Of a stretch of 64,000 nt of DNA, positions 46,903 to 59,097 are shown in pieces. The stretch comes from Brucella sp. 21LCYQ03 (GTDB lineage Bacteria; Pseudomonadota; Alphaproteobacteria; Rhizobiales; Rhizobiaceae): NCBI RefSeq assembly GCF_023554105.1, contig NZ_JAMJWE010000001.1:248001-312000 (forward strand). The letters run 5' to 3'. The notes under the pieces were generated by a model. That model made no database searches, was not told the origin of the DNA, and saw only the letters and a list, made by a program, of their open reading frames with translations. The position numbers and the translations under genes were made by a program. How positions within the stretch are numbered: position 1 is the stretch's first letter; every line of letters starts with the position of its first letter.

Positions 46903-47838
46903 TTGAGCGTTTATCAAAAGACAATTGGCCGTGTTTTCACGTTGTCGGGCGTAGGTGTCCATGGTGGTACAAGTGCGTCGGCCACGTTTTTGCCAGCAGA
47001 TGCTAATACGGGAATTATCTTCCGCCGCTCTGATGTGAAGGATGCGCCGGATACGCGCGCTCATGCCTCCGAGATAGGCGCAACCGATCTCTGTACGGCT
47101 CTTGGACCGCAGGAAGCGCGAATCAATACCGTTGAGCATCTGATGGCAGCGATTGCCGCTCTGAGCATCGACAATCTTATTGTTGAGGTTGAAGGGCCGG
47201 AAGTTCCCATTCTGGATGGCACCTCTGCGCGTTTTATCGATGCATTCGATGAAGCTGGTATTGTGACGCAAGACGCCAAGCGTCGGTTCATTCGCATTCT
47301 CAAAACCGTACGCGTGGAAGCTGGCGGATCATGGGGTGAGTTTCAGCCTTATTCAGGCACGCGTTATGAAGTCGAAATCGATTTTGAATGCCCGCTGATT
47401 GGCCGTCAGAAATACGCGAATGACATCAATGAAGAGGCCTTCCGTAAAGACATCTCCACTGCCCGTACTTTTGGCTTTATGAAAGATGTCGAACGTTTGT
47501 GGGCAGCTGGTTTGGCGCTTGGTTCTTCGCTTGATAACTCGCTTGTCATTGGCGACGACAATTCGGTGATCAACCCGGGTGGCTTGCGCTTTAAAGATGA
47601 GTTCGTGCGTCATAAGACGCTTGACGCCGTGGGTGATCTTGCGCTCGCTGGGCTGCCATTCATTGGCTGCTTCCGGTCATATCGCGGTGGTCACAGACTC
47701 AATGCTGAAACAGTAAAGGCGCTTCTTGCTGATAAATCGAATTACGATATTGTTGAAGCAAGTGGTGTTCGCCGCAATTCTGATAATTCAGATCTGGTGA
47801 CCGTGCGCCCAAATATTTCGGCACCCTGGGCACTTTAA
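46903..47838 (+). CDS. lpxC: UDP-3-O-acyl-N-acetylglucosamine deacetylase
   Basis: A 311-residue zinc enzyme that commits UDP-acyl-GlcNAc to lipid A synthesis. The zinc site fits H in NTVEHLMAA and the H/D pair in HKTLDAVGD; DGTSARF and ARTFGF are typical, as is GGHRLNAE near the C terminus. The TTG at 46903 is chosen because it gives the same distance to GVGVH as in E. coli LpxC; TTG 46876 and 46891 are further upstream, and none has a strong ribosome-binding site. Weak initiation of this rate-limiting enzyme would be plausible. Confidence 0.93.
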   Translation: MSVYQKTIGRVFTLSGVGVHGGTSASATFLPADANTGIIFRRSDVKDAPDTRAHASEIGATDLCTALGPQEARINTVEHLMAAIAALSIDNLIVEVEGPEVPILDGTSARFIDAFDEAGIVTQDAKRRFIRILKTVRVEAGGSWGEFQPYSGTRYEVEIDFECPLIGRQKYANDINEEAFRKDISTARTFGFMKDVERLWAAGLALGSSLDNSLVIGDDNSVINPGGLRFKDEFVRHKTLDAVGDLALAGLPFIGCFRSYRGGHRLNAETVKALLADKSNYDIVEASGVRRNSDNSDLVTVRPNISAPWAL

Positions 47839-48200
47839 GGGTGTGATGCGAAGGGCTTGGCGTTTATGGCCATAATTGGGCCGTGATCGCCGGGTCATGT
47901 CTGCTATGAGTCGGCGTATCGTATGTGAAGTGACAGCCAGACCTCTCCATTGGATGAGGATGTAGCAATTGGTTTGCAAAGATAATGCCTTAGGCCGTTC
48001 TGAATTGCCATTTTCTGACGTTTGATCAGCTAGACGATTGCCGATTACGCCAGCATGTGGTTTATGAACGGCCAAAACAGCCTTGGCTATGTTTACCTAT
48101 GTGCTGATGCTGATGTATTGGAATGGATGGAAATAAGCGCAGATCAATCTATTTGCTTATGTCCTTACTGAAAAGACGTTGCCAGATGGCCGGAGACCGC
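47839..48200. other. Intergenic region, lpxC / bamD
   Basis: No convincing gene on either strand. An imperfect inverted repeat lies around 47857-47895 (GGCG..TGGCC / GGGCC..CGCC). It could be a weak terminator for lpxC but has no T run. The bamD promoter must lie in the right half. Confidence 0.4.
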
Positions 48201-49061
48201 ATGACGAGTTCGAATTTCCCGGTGAAGACGAAAACCGCGCTGATGGTCAGCGCTCTTGCCGTTTTTGTTCCGCTTGCGGGATGTGCCAGCAAAAACGACG
48301 ATATCGATCTGACCAAATATGTTGAGACGATCGATCCGGCGGATAAGCTTTACAACGAAGGTCTTGCGAACCTTGATGCTGGTCGTCTGGGCGAAGCTGC
48401 GAAGAAGTTTGCTGCGGTCGACCGTCAGCATCCTTACACCGAATGGGCTCGCAAGTCGCTCGTCATGGCAGCCTTTACCAATTACCGTCAGGGCAATTAC
48501 GAAGAAGCGATCAACATGGCGAAGCGTTACAACACGCTTTATCCAACATCGCCTGAATCGGCCTACGCTTACTATATTATCGGTCTGAGCTATTTCCGTC
48601 AGATTCCTGACGTGACCCGCGATCAGGCTGCAAGCCGTCGCGCCATTGCTGCGATGCAGGAAGTTGTCGATCGCTTCCCGAATTCCGAATATGTTGACGA
48701 TGCCAAGACTAAAATCCGTGTTGCGCGCGATCAGCTCGCCGGCAAGGAAATGCAGGTTGGCCGTTACTATCTTGAGCGCAAGGAATATCTCGCAGCGATC
48801 AAGCGTTTCCGTCTGGTGGTTGAAGAATATTCCAACACACGTCAGGTTGAAGAAGCGCTCGCTCGGCTGGTCGAAGCCTATTATGCGCTTGGTCTGACGT
48901 CTGAGGCGCAGATGGCTGCATCGGTCTTGGGCAAGAACTTCCCGGATAGCCGTTGGTATAAGGATAGCTATAAGCTTCTGCAGAGCGGTGGTCTTGAGCC
49001 ACGTGAAAACGGTGGTTCGTGGCTGGCCAAGGCTTCGTCGCTCATCACGGGCGGCAACTAA
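48201..49061 (+). CDS. bamD: Outer membrane assembly lipoprotein BamD
   Basis: A 286-residue lipoprotein of the BAM complex, which inserts beta-barrel proteins in the outer membrane. The lipobox VPLAGC places the lipidated cysteine at C28. Five TPR-like repeats cover about 50-260, starting with [23 protein letters not shown] 48201 is chosen because it gives a normal-length lipoprotein signal and has GGAG upstream; longer frames start at 48123 and 48186. recN follows after 12 bases. Confidence 0.94.
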   Translation: MTSSNFPVKTKTALMVSALAVFVPLAGCASKNDDIDLTKYVETIDPADKLYNEGLANLDAGRLGEAAKKFAAVDRQHPYTEWARKSLVMAAFTNYRQGNYEEAINMAKRYNTLYPTSPESAYAYYIIGLSYFRQIPDVTRDQAASRRAIAAMQEVVDRFPNSEYVDDAKTKIRVARDQLAGKEMQVGRYYLERKEYLAAIKRFRLVVEEYSNTRQVEEALARLVEAYYALGLTSEAQMAASVLGKNFPDSRWYKDSYKLLQSGGLEPRENGGSWLAKASSLITGGN

Positions 49062-49073
49062 GCCGATACCTGC

Positions 49074-50753
49074 ATGCTGTCGCACCTGTCGATCCGCGAT
49101 ATTGTTCTGATTGAAAGGCTCGACATCGAGTTCAAGACCGGCTTGTCCGTGCTTACGGGCGAGACCGGTGCCGGTAAATCGATCTTACTTGATTCGTTGT
49201 CGCTCGCACTTGGTGCGCGCGGTGATGCCTCTCTGGTTCGCCATGGTGCAGATCAGGGGCAGGTGACTGCCGTGTTTGACGTGCCCAGTGGCCATCCGGC
49301 GCGTAAATTTCTCAGTGAAAATGGCTTTGACGATGACGGTGACGTCATCCTGCGTCGCCTCCAGATGGGTGACGGGCGCACTCGTGTTTTCATCAATGAT
49401 CAGGCGGCAAGCGTCGCTCTGCTGCGTGAACTCGGCAAGCGCCTCGTTGAAATTCACGGTCAGCATGATGATCGTGCGCTGATCGATACTGATCTGCATC
49501 GTACATTGCTGGATGCTTTTGGCGCTCTTGATACTGAGGCTCAGACTGTTCGCGAGCGCTATAAAGCATGGCGTGATGCGGAAAACGCGTTGTCGAAGCA
49601 TCGTGCGCGTGTCGAACAGGCTGAGCGTGAAGGTGATTATCTGCGCTCCTCCGTTGAAGAACTGACCAAGCTTGATCCGCAGCCGGGCGAAGAAGACGAA
49701 CTCGCTGAACGACGTGCGATCATGATGAAGTCGGAAAAGATCGCCGGTGATGTGAATGAAGCCGGTGAGCTGCTGTCAGGCAATGGTTCACCTGTGCCGA
49801 CACTTGCAAGCCTTGTGCGTCGTCTTGAGCGTAAAATCCCGGAAGCACCGCATCTTCTTGAGCCTGTTTGTAAGGCAATTGATGAAGCACTCAATCACTT
49901 GGCGCTTGCGCAGGATGGTATCGACCATGCGATGCGCGAGATTGATTTTGATCCGCGTGTGCTGGAGCAAGTCGAAGAACGCTTGTTTGCTTTGAGAGCC
50001 GCCGCGCGCAAATATTCGGTCGCAGTCGAAGGCTTGCCCGCCTTGCGCGACAAGATGGATACCGATCTTGCTGATCTTGATGCCGGGGCAGAAAATCTCA
50101 TCAAGCTCGAAGCTCAAGCTACTGAAACACGCGCATCTTATGATGCAGCGGCGAAAGTCCTGTCTGAACGTCGCACGGATACGGCAGAGCATCTGAAGGC
50201 GGCTGTCATGGCTGAGCTTCCAGCGCTGAAGCTGGAGCGCGCTGAGTTCATCGTCGAAATGACCACGGATGGTAATGCCCGTGCTGCCGAAGGCATTGAT
50301 ACGGTTGAATATTGGGTTCGCACCAATCCGGGCACCCGCGCTGGCCCGATGATGAAGGTTGCATCGGGTGGTGAGCTTTCACGTTTTCTACTTGCGCTCA
50401 AAGTGGCGCTTGCTGATCGTGGTTCAGCACCGACACTTGTGTTTGATGAAATTGATACGGGTGTGGGCGGTGCGGTTGCTGATGCGATTGGCCAGCGCCT
50501 TGCACGCCTTTCATCGCGTGTGCAGGTGCTTTCGGTTACGCATGCGCCGCAGGTTGCGGCTCGCGCATCAACGCATTTCCTGATTGCAAAATCCGCGACC
50601 AATGAAGATCGCATGTCCACATCGATCCGTTCGATTGGTGTCGATGAGCGGCAGGAAGAAATCGCTCGTATGTTGGCCGGTGCCAGTATTACCGATGAAG
50701 CGCGCAAAGCAGCTGAGCGTTTGTTGGCCGAGAATAGCGCACTCGTCTCCTGA
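49074..50753 (+). CDS. recN: DNA repair protein RecN
   Basis: A 559-residue SMC-like ATPase in double-strand break repair. Walker A GETGAGKS lies near residues 27-34. Two long coiled-coil arms cover about 150-365. The C-terminal half has the signature SGGELSRFLLALK, the Walker B LVFDEIDTGVGG, and SVTHAPQVAA. Length matches E. coli RecN (553). It follows bamD so closely that they may share a transcript; no SOS box was found between them. Confidence 0.95.
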   Translation: MLSHLSIRDIVLIERLDIEFKTGLSVLTGETGAGKSILLDSLSLALGARGDASLVRHGADQGQVTAVFDVPSGHPARKFLSENGFDDDGDVILRRLQMGDGRTRVFINDQAASVALLRELGKRLVEIHGQHDDRALIDTDLHRTLLDAFGALDTEAQTVRERYKAWRDAENALSKHRARVEQAEREGDYLRSSVEELTKLDPQPGEEDELAERRAIMMKSEKIAGDVNEAGELLSGNGSPVPTLASLVRRLERKIPEAPHLLEPVCKAIDEALNHLALAQDGIDHAMREIDFDPRVLEQVEERLFALRAAARKYSVAVEGLPALRDKMDTDLADLDAGAENLIKLEAQATETRASYDAAAKVLSERRTDTAEHLKAAVMAELPALKLERAEFIVEMTTDGNARAAEGIDTVEYWVRTNPGTRAGPMMKVASGGELSRFLLALKVALADRGSAPTLVFDEIDTGVGGAVADAIGQRLARLSSRVQVLSVTHAPQVAARASTHFLIAKSATNEDRMSTSIRSIGVDERQEEIARMLAGASITDEARKAAERLLAENSALVS

Positions 50754-50802
50754 CAGAACGCTGTCAGTGTGACCATGTGTTCGTAACTGCGCGCGGCTGT
50801 AG

Positions 50803-53024
<2,222 letters not shown>

Positions 53025-53025
<1 letters not shown>

Positions 53026-53732
53026 TGGCTCCGTTCAAAGGTTTTGGTGACAAGGCTATTCCATTTCTCAAGGCGCTCGATTTTCATCAGAACCGCGAGT
53101 GGTTTGTTGAAAACAAAGACTTGTTTGAAGAGCATCTGAAAGAGCCGCTCGGTGATCTGATTGAGGAGCTGACAGTGCGCTTCGAAAAAGTCGGTTTGCC
53201 GTTCAAGGGGGATCGCGTGAAATCGCAGTTCCGCATCAAGCGGGATACGCGGTTTTCGCATGATAAAGCGCCTTACAACCGGCATTTGTCGGCGCTTCTC
53301 TCTAATTCCGGCACGAAGTGGGACGAGAGCGGCTGTTTTTATGTTTGTATTGGTTTGCCGGGCATTCGCGATTGCTATGCTGGTGTGGCGTGGTGGGGAC
53401 CGAAGAAAGAGCTGCTTCAGGCTATCCGCGAGGCAATTGTCGAGAAGCCAGACGTGTATCGCGCGGTTGTGGCAAAGCTTAAGAAAAGTTGCTTGCAGAT
53501 CAGTGATCATGAGCGGCTGAAGCGCACACCGCGCGGTTTTGAAACCGTGACAGATGCTGATCTTCTTGAGGGCATTCGCAACCGACATTTTGCTGTTCGG
53601 ATGGAAATTGATCCGGAGAGTATTACCCGCGCTGATCTTGCTGATCGGCTGGTCAAGTTTGCTGAACAGTCCCGACCGCTGATAGACTGGATCAAGAAGA
53701 TTGAGGGCACAGTTCCGCAAGCATCAGAATAA
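53025..53732 (+). CDS. DUF2461 domain protein
   Basis: A 235-residue soluble protein of the DUF2461/TIGR02453 family. Characteristic features are the N-terminal FLKALDFHQNREWFVENK and the central IKRDTRFSHDKAPYNRHL. The family is widespread and has no proven function. The one-base overlap with ligA, with GGAGAAGG before its ATG, means it is made with the ligase, which hints at a DNA-related role by context only. A long perfect hairpin lies just after the stop codon. Confidence 0.82.
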
Positions 53733-53734
53733 TT

Positions 53735-53774
53735 CATTTCAGCATCACTGGTTTTTATCAGTGATGCTGAAATG
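53735..53774. repeat. 16-bp perfect inverted repeat (hairpin) without T run
   Basis: CATTTCAGCATCACTG (53735-53750) and CAGTGATGCTGAAATG (53759-53774) are exact complements around GTTTTTAT. It starts two bases past the DUF2461 stop codon. No T run follows on the plus strand, so it is not a standard terminator. Possibilities are a 3' RNA stability element, a Rho-independent-like stop relying on the stem, or an operator for azlC, whose start lies about 95 bases away. Confidence 0.75.
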
Positions 53775-53869
53775 CTGCGCGTATATTCTAATAGTATGAT
53801 TTTTATCGAAAATTGATTTCAACTTAGCCTGAAATTCTCTAAGCACTTCATGAGTGAGGAGTGCTAATC

Positions 53870-54592
53870 GTGGATCAGGGTTTTCGGCTAGCACCTGCGT
53901 CAGCAGGGAGCGAGTTCTGGGGTGGTGTTAAACGGGGCTTGCCTATCGTTGCAGCTGGTGCGCCGTTCGGTTTGCTGTTTGGTGCTGTTGCAATAGACAA
54001 CGGCTTTACCATTGCCGAAGCCATTTTTATGAGCGGAATGATCTATGCAGGCGCCAGCCAGATGGTTGGTCTTGATCTTTTCGGCCAGAATATTGCGCCA
54101 TGGATGATTGTGCTGTCGATTTTCGCGGTCAATTTCCGCCATGTACTTTATTCGGCGACCGTTGGACGTCGTATCCGCCATTTCACATTTGTGCAGAAGG
54201 CACTTGCGTTCTTTTTGTTGGTCGATCCGCAGTATGCTGAAGTTGAAATTCGCGCCGAGGCGGGCCGGAAAATCAGCTTCGCATGGTATATGGGGCTTGG
54301 CCTCACGATCTATATCTGCTGGCTGATCGAGACGCTTATCGGTGCGCTGTTTGGCAATCTGATTTCCGATCCTTATGCGCTTGGGATCGACTTTCTGCTG
54401 CCAATCTATTTCCTAGGCATGGTGATGAGTTTTCGTCATCGCGAACACTGGTGGCCGGTTGTTATCGTCAGTGCGGTCTGCGCAGTGGCCGCTTACAAGT
54501 TCGTCGGTTCGCCATGGCACGTGACGCTCGGTGCGATGGGTGGGGTTGTGCTTGCCGCTGTTCTCGCAAAACCGCAAAAAGGGGAGGCATAG
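53870..54592 (+). CDS. azlC: AzlC family branched-chain amino acid exporter subunit
   Basis: A 240-residue membrane protein with about seven segments that forms the large subunit of the AzlCD (BrnFE-type) exporter of branched-chain amino acids. The segment GAPFGLLFGAVAIDNGFT and AGASQMVGLDL are typical. The GTG at 53870 is chosen because GAGGAG lies eight bases upstream; another GTG at 53861 overlaps that site. It is followed after three bases by azlD. Confidence 0.88.
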   Translation: MDQGFRLAPASAGSEFWGGVKRGLPIVAAGAPFGLLFGAVAIDNGFTIAEAIFMSGMIYAGASQMVGLDLFGQNIAPWMIVLSIFAVNFRHVLYSATVGRRIRHFTFVQKALAFFLLVDPQYAEVEIRAEAGRKISFAWYMGLGLTIYICWLIETLIGALFGNLISDPYALGIDFLLPIYFLGMVMSFRHREHWWPVVIVSAVCAVAAYKFVGSPWHVTLGAMGGVVLAAVLAKPQKGEA

Positions 54593-54595
54593 ATC

Positions 54596-54895
54596 ATGTC
54601 CACGACGATCTGGATCATTCTTGCAGGTGCGTTGTGCACCTATCTTACCCGCTTTGGCGGACACTTGATTTTATCGCGTTTTGAGCGTGTGCATTATCGC
54701 GTTGAAGCAGCGCTGAATGCAGTGCCAGCGGCAGTTCTGACCGCAATTGTTGCAGCGCCCGCATCGGATCATGGCTGGCGCGAATTGCTGGTGCTGGTTT
54801 TCTGCGTGTTGTTGTCATTGCGGGTTAGCATGATGACAATGTTTTTTGCAGGCGCAGCACTATTGATCGCGCTGCGCCATTTCTTTCCGGTTTAA
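54596..54895 (+). CDS. azlD: AzlD family exporter small subunit
   Basis: A 99-residue membrane protein with three to four hydrophobic segments, the partner of AzlC. The Thr-Arg in LCTYLTRFGGH near residue 20 and VPAAVLTAIVA are typical of AzlD/BrnE. It is convergent with the pepP-like gene, and the two coding regions overlap by four bases at their stop codons. Confidence 0.88.
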   Translation: MSTTIWIILAGALCTYLTRFGGHLILSRFERVHYRVEAALNAVPAAVLTAIVAAPASDHGWRELLVLVFCVLLSLRVSMMTMFFAGAALLIALRHFFPV

Positions 54896-56718
54896 AGCGG
54901 GGCGGTTGCTGCTTCGAGCCACTTGGCCTGTGCATCATCAAGATGACCGATAAGCTTCTCACGCACGCTGGCATGATAGGCATTCAGCCAGTCCAGCTCT
55001 TCCTGCGTGAGCAGTGATTTGTCGATCAGGCGGCGGTCGATGGGGCAGAAGGTAAGCGTTTCAAAGCTCATCATCGGCAATTCGCCGGCTGCTGGCACTT
55101 CCGCTTCCTTGACGATGATCAGGTTTTCAATGCGGATGCCGTAAGCGCCCGGCTTATAATAGCCCGGTTCGTTGGAAAGGATCATGCCGGGCAAAAGCTC
55201 CTGCACGCCTTTCTTTGAAATGCTCTGCGGTCCTTCATGAACCGACAAATAGCTGCCGACGCCGTGGCCGGTGCCATGTGCATAGTCGAAACCTTGTTTC
55301 CACAGCGCGATGCGTGCCAGCACATCAATGTCCTGACCGCGCGTGCCTTTCGGGAAACGAGCGGTGGTGATCGCAATCATTCCCTGCAGCACAAGCGTGA
55401 AAGAGCGGATGGTTTCGGGCGTGATGGTGCCGACTGCAACCGTGCGCGTGATATCCGTCGTTCCGTCGCGATATTGCGCCCCGGAATCGATCAGATAAAG
55501 CTCGCCATCGTTAAGCTTGCGGTTTGTATCGGTGTTGACGCGGTAATGGATGATTGCGCCGTCCGGACCTGCGCCGGAGATCGAATCAAATGAAATATCC
55601 TCCAGCGGCATCTGGAAATCGCGACCAGCCTTGTCGCGGCTTTCCTCCAGCTTTTGCGCTGCCGAAATTTCATCAACCGTGCCGGGTTTTTCGCCGTCAA
55701 GCCAGGACAGGAAATTGACCATGGCAACGCCATCGCGCTCGTGTGCTGCGCGGGAACCGTCAAGCTCTGCCTTGTTTTTGATGGCGCGAGGCAGGCGGGC
55801 AGGGTCTTTGCCATGAATGACATGGCCACCAGCAGCTTCTACCGCAAGACGAAGCTTTTCCGCAGCGAGTGCCGGATCAAGCACAATCGTTTCGCCTTCT
55901 GCTGCGCGCGCACTCAAATGGCCTTCAAGCTTTGCGGGTTCGCAGAGTTTCGCAAGCTGCGTGAGATAGGCGCGGGGTTCAATGGCAAGCTTGCGCTCGT
56001 CGATGAACAGTTCCGGTTCGCCCTCTGCGGGGATGATGGCAAAGCTCAGGGGCAGAGGCGTGTTGGAGACATCCTTGCCGCGAATATTGAACACCCAGGC
56101 AACCGATGAAGGGTCGGTCAGTACTGTTGCGCTTGCACCTGTTGCTGCTACGGCCTTTTGTATTTCCTTGATTTTGTCTTCAGCCTCGTGGCCCGAAAAG
56201 CGCGCTGGCTGAATAGTGACTGGTGCAAGTGGGGCTTCTGGCTGATCATCCCAGACGAGATCAACCAGATTATGCGCAACCGGCACCAGCTTTCCGTCCT
56301 GCTTTTCCAAAGCATCGCGGAGAGCGGAGGCTTCGGAAATCGTATGCAGCCAAGGATCAAAGCCAATCGTCAGGCCTTTACCATTTTCGACGAGCCAGCT
56401 TGCAGGCGGATTGGTGACGAGGCTTTCATAAGAAAACACGTTACCATCCGTCTGATTGCGAACCTGCAACTCATAGCGGCCATCGATGAAGACGAAAGCC
56501 TTATCTTTGAGGACCAGTGCCGCACCTGCCGAACCGGTAAAACCTGTGAGCCAGCCAAGGCGCTGTGCACGCGGCGGCACATATTCGCCTTGATGCTCAT
56601 CAGCACGCGGAACGAGAAAGCCGTCGAGCCCCTGTTCCGTAAGCTTCTCGCGCAGTTTGGCAACGCGTGGCGCACCATTGGCTGGATCGGTGGTTACATC
56701 AAAAGTCTGGAAAGCCAT
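54892..56718 (-). CDS. pepP: M24B aminopeptidase P family metallopeptidase
   Basis: A 608-residue Xaa-Pro aminopeptidase of the long three-domain form: two creatinase-like N-terminal domains (about 1-300) and a C-terminal pita-bread catalytic domain. Metal ligands fit the D pair in LIDSGAQYRDGTTDITR, the H in YAHGTGHGVGSYL, and the late E residues in LSNEPGYY and IRIENL. It removes N-terminal residues before proline. ATG 56718 is chosen over the TTG at 56733. It lies 32 bases after prmA and is probably in one transcript with it and the SCO1 gene. Confidence 0.9.
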   Translation of the reverse strand: MAFQTFDVTTDPANGAPRVAKLREKLTEQGLDGFLVPRADEHQGEYVPPRAQRLGWLTGFTGSAGAALVLKDKAFVFIDGRYELQVRNQTDGNVFSYESLVTNPPASWLVENGKGLTIGFDPWLHTISEASALRDALEKQDGKLVPVAHNLVDLVWDDQPEAPLAPVTIQPARFSGHEAEDKIKEIQKAVAATGASATVLTDPSSVAWVFNIRGKDVSNTPLPLSFAIIPAEGEPELFIDERKLAIEPRAYLTQLAKLCEPAKLEGHLSARAAEGETIVLDPALAAEKLRLAVEAAGGHVIHGKDPARLPRAIKNKAELDGSRAAHERDGVAMVNFLSWLDGEKPGTVDEISAAQKLEESRDKAGRDFQMPLEDISFDSISGAGPDGAIIHYRVNTDTNRKLNDGELYLIDSGAQYRDGTTDITRTVAVGTITPETIRSFTLVLQGMIAITTARFPKGTRGQDIDVLARIALWKQGFDYAHGTGHGVGSYLSVHEGPQSISKKGVQELLPGMILSNEPGYYKPGAYGIRIENLIIVKEAEVPAAGELPMMSFETLTFCPIDRRLIDKSLLTQEELDWLNAYHASVREKLIGHLDDAQAKWLEAATAPL

Positions 56719-56750
56719 GAGCGTAACTCGCAATAAATAAGGGAAACGTA

Positions 56751-57608
56751 TTACTTCAGGTGAATCGTGACCCAGCCTTCGCGGTGGAAGGTTTTCTGAT
56801 GGGTTAGCCCCTGTGCCTGATAGGCGGCAAGCACCATGTCATGCTGGCTGTCAAGAATGCCGGACAGGATGATTGAGCCGTTAGGTGCCAGATGTGATTT
56901 CAGCGAAGGCGCGAGTTCCATCAGCGGATTGGCGAGAATATTGGCGACGATCAGATCAAACGGCGTGTAGGAACGGAAGATCGGATGGTCAAAGCCTTCG
57001 GCAGTCGCCGTGACGACATGCTCGCTGACGCCGTTAAGGACGGTATTTTCAGCGGCTACAGTGACAGCAATCGGGTCGATATCGGTGGCGAGAACCGGGA
57101 TTGGAGCAAGCTTGGCAATGGCAATTGCCAGAACAGCCGAACCGGTTCCGAGATCAAGCGCATTGGTTGGATGCTCACGCTCGACAACTTCCTCAATCAT
57201 TTCAAGGCAACCCGACGTGGTGCCATGATGACCGGTGCCGAAAGCAAGGCCAGCATCAATCAAAATCGGAATATCATCGGCTTGCAGCTTGTCGCTATCA
57301 TGCGAGCCATGCACGAAAAAGCGTCCGGCACGAACAGGTTTCAGGACTGAGAGCGAGTGCGTGACCCAGTCGATGTCTGGCAGCTCTTCAGTTTCAAACT
57401 TGCCAGCACCCACGAGCGCGTCTATGCGCGCTGCAAGTTCCTCGGCTCCATCTTCGGTATAGACGGAAACTTCGAAAATCTGACGGTCTTCATCGATTTC
57501 GGTAATCGCAATCGGGAAGGCTTCATCCTCGAATGCTTGTTCGATGATGTCATAGATTCGTTCGGCTTCCGTCTTGTCAGCCGAAAAGAAGAGTCGTGAT
57601 TGGGGCAT
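56751..57608 (-). CDS. prmA: Ribosomal protein L11 methyltransferase
   Basis: A 285-residue SAM-dependent enzyme that methylates ribosomal protein L11. A short N-terminal L11-recognition domain is followed by the methyltransferase domain with [34 protein letters not shown] and the NILANPL catalytic-site motif. Length matches the family (290-295). It lies 36 bases after the SCO1 gene and 32 before pepP. Confidence 0.94.
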   Translation of the reverse strand: MPQSRLFFSADKTEAERIYDIIEQAFEDEAFPIAITEIDEDRQIFEVSVYTEDGAEELAARIDALVGAGKFETEELPDIDWVTHSLSVLKPVRAGRFFVHGSHDSDKLQADDIPILIDAGLAFGTGHHGTTSGCLEMIEEVVEREHPTNALDLGTGSAVLAIAIAKLAPIPVLATDIDPIAVTVAAENTVLNGVSEHVVTATAEGFDHPIFRSYTPFDLIVANILANPLMELAPSLKSHLAPNGSIILSGILDSQHDMVLAAYQAQGLTHQKTFHREGWVTIHLK

Positions 57609-57644
57609 GGATAATAAGCTCTCAAATCGAATTGGAAGCTTTGT

Positions 57645-58235
57645 TTACCCGTTTGTGCGGCCTTTGGCCAGATTCTTCAACTTTTCCAGAGCAGTATCTG
57701 GGTTCTCCTGATAGGCAATCGTTCCACGGAAGCGGCCGCCTTTGTCGAGAAGGAAAACTGAAGCCGTGTGATCCATTGTATATTCGCCGTCTTCGGTCAG
57801 AACCTTCTTGGCGTAGATGTGGTAGGACTTCACCATGTCAGCCACGTTTTCTGGTGTCCCGGTCACGCCGATGATGCGGTCTGATACGTTGCTCACATAG
57901 GTTTTCATGATTTCCTGTGTGTCGCGCTCAGGATCCACGGAAATGAAATAAGCTTTAATATCAGATGCTTCTGGTCCGAGCTGTTTGAAGTAGCCGTCCA
58001 GTTCGTAAAGCGTGGTTGGGCACACATCAGGGCAATGGGTGAAGCCAAAGAAAACTACGGAAGGTGTGTCGCGCAGTTCTTTTTCAGTGAAAGGCTTGCC
58101 ATCCATGGCCACGAGATTGAACGGACCGCCGAAAGGCTGATCGGCGGAATTACGGTCACGGATCATATTGAAGCCCGCAGCACCAACAATCACAATGATG
58201 AAGGCGAAGATGAAGATGGGCAGGAATTTTTTCAT
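57645..58235 (-). CDS. SCO1/SenC family copper chaperone
   Basis: A 196-residue membrane-anchored thioredoxin-fold protein. The N-terminal segment (about 3-22) is a signal anchor. The copper site is C68-x3-C72 (THCPDVCP) with H155 (YTMDHTA), the pattern needed to load CuA of cytochrome c oxidase. It faces the periplasm. No oxidase genes are near. It is first of the minus-strand run with prmA and pepP. Confidence 0.93.
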   Translation of the reverse strand: MKKFLPIFIFAFIIVIVGAAGFNMIRDRNSADQPFGGPFNLVAMDGKPFTEKELRDTPSVVFFGFTHCPDVCPTTLYELDGYFKQLGPEASDIKAYFISVDPERDTQEIMKTYVSNVSDRIIGVTGTPENVADMVKSYHIYAKKVLTEDGEYTMDHTASVFLLDKGGRFRGTIAYQENPDTALEKLKNLAKGRTNG

Positions 58236-58397
58236 GTCCGGTCAGCCTTGAATTTTGTTTTGCATTTATCGCAGATAAGCACGCTATTTAGTGTTTACAT
58301 CGTTATGCAATAGGAAAGCGCTTATTTAACGAGCGCATCTTATGTTGAAACGATAGATTCAGTCTAGCAGAGTACAAAGATTTCAGAAAGTTTTGAA

Positions 58398-59030
58398 ATG
58401 ACGCAGGGCGAAGACCTTCGTTTCCAGAATAGTGAACCGCGCATTCATTCGACCGCACAGCTGAAAAGCTCCAAGTTGGGGCGTTATGCCGACATTGGTG
58501 AGCGTGTAATCCTGCGCGAAGTAACGGTGGGCGATTTCACCTATCTGGAGCGTAACAGTGAAGGAATTTATGCCGATATTGGTAAGTTCTGCTCAATTGC
58601 TTCCAATGTGCGGATCAATGCGCTTGAGCATCCGATGGAGCGGTTAACGACCCATAAGGTGAGCTATCGTCCGAATGAATATTTTCGCTATCTGGGCGTG
58701 GACGGTGCGTTCCGTGAAAGGCGACAGGCCAAACGCGTCACAATCGGTAATGATGTATGGATCGGCCATGGCGCGGTGATCACACCCGGTGTGAGCATCG
58801 GTCATGGTGCGGTGATTGGTGCCAATGCCGTGGTGACGAAAGACGTGGTGCCTTATCGTATCGTGGGCGGTGTGCCAGCTCGTATTATCCGCAAGCGCTT
58901 TGATGATGCCATCATAGATCGATTGCTGGCTCTATGCTGGTGGGACTGGCCGGTAGAAAAGCTTTATGAGGCAATTCCTGATATTCAGACGCTTGAAATT
59001 GAAGCATTTCTGGAAAAATGGGGCCGTTGA
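58398..59030 (+). CDS. Hexapeptide-repeat acyltransferase (TIGR03308-like)
   Basis: A 210-residue left-handed beta-helix acetyltransferase. Hexapeptide turns run from about residue 20, broken by the loop NALEHPMERLTTHKVSYRP, then IGNDVWIGHGAVITPGVSIG. The catalytic His fits H78 in LEHPMERL, as in xenobiotic acetyltransferases of the CatB group. The overall form fits the transferase often coded in phosphonate (phn) clusters, but no phn genes are in this window. Substrate unknown; a CatB-like acetyltransferase is the alternative. Confidence 0.8.
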   Translation: MTQGEDLRFQNSEPRIHSTAQLKSSKLGRYADIGERVILREVTVGDFTYLERNSEGIYADIGKFCSIASNVRINALEHPMERLTTHKVSYRPNEYFRYLGVDGAFRERRQAKRVTIGNDVWIGHGAVITPGVSIGHGAVIGANAVVTKDVVPYRIVGGVPARIIRKRFDDAIIDRLLALCWWDWPVEKLYEAIPDIQTLEIEAFLEKWGR

Positions 59031-59097
59031 GACTTGCTCTCTTGCAATGCCTGATTTGCTACTCCACCTTTGAGAATGAAGTTGCTGGAGAGATCGA

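Noticed and set aside
47788-48075. 95-codon minus-strand frame after lpxC
   Set aside because: No start signal or family features; half of it lies inside lpxC.
58398-59030. Phosphonate-utilisation locus suggested by the TIGR03308-like transferase and the PhnA-like protein
   Set aside because: The two genes are 55 kb apart and no C-P lyase, phosphonate transporter or phosphonatase gene is in the window.
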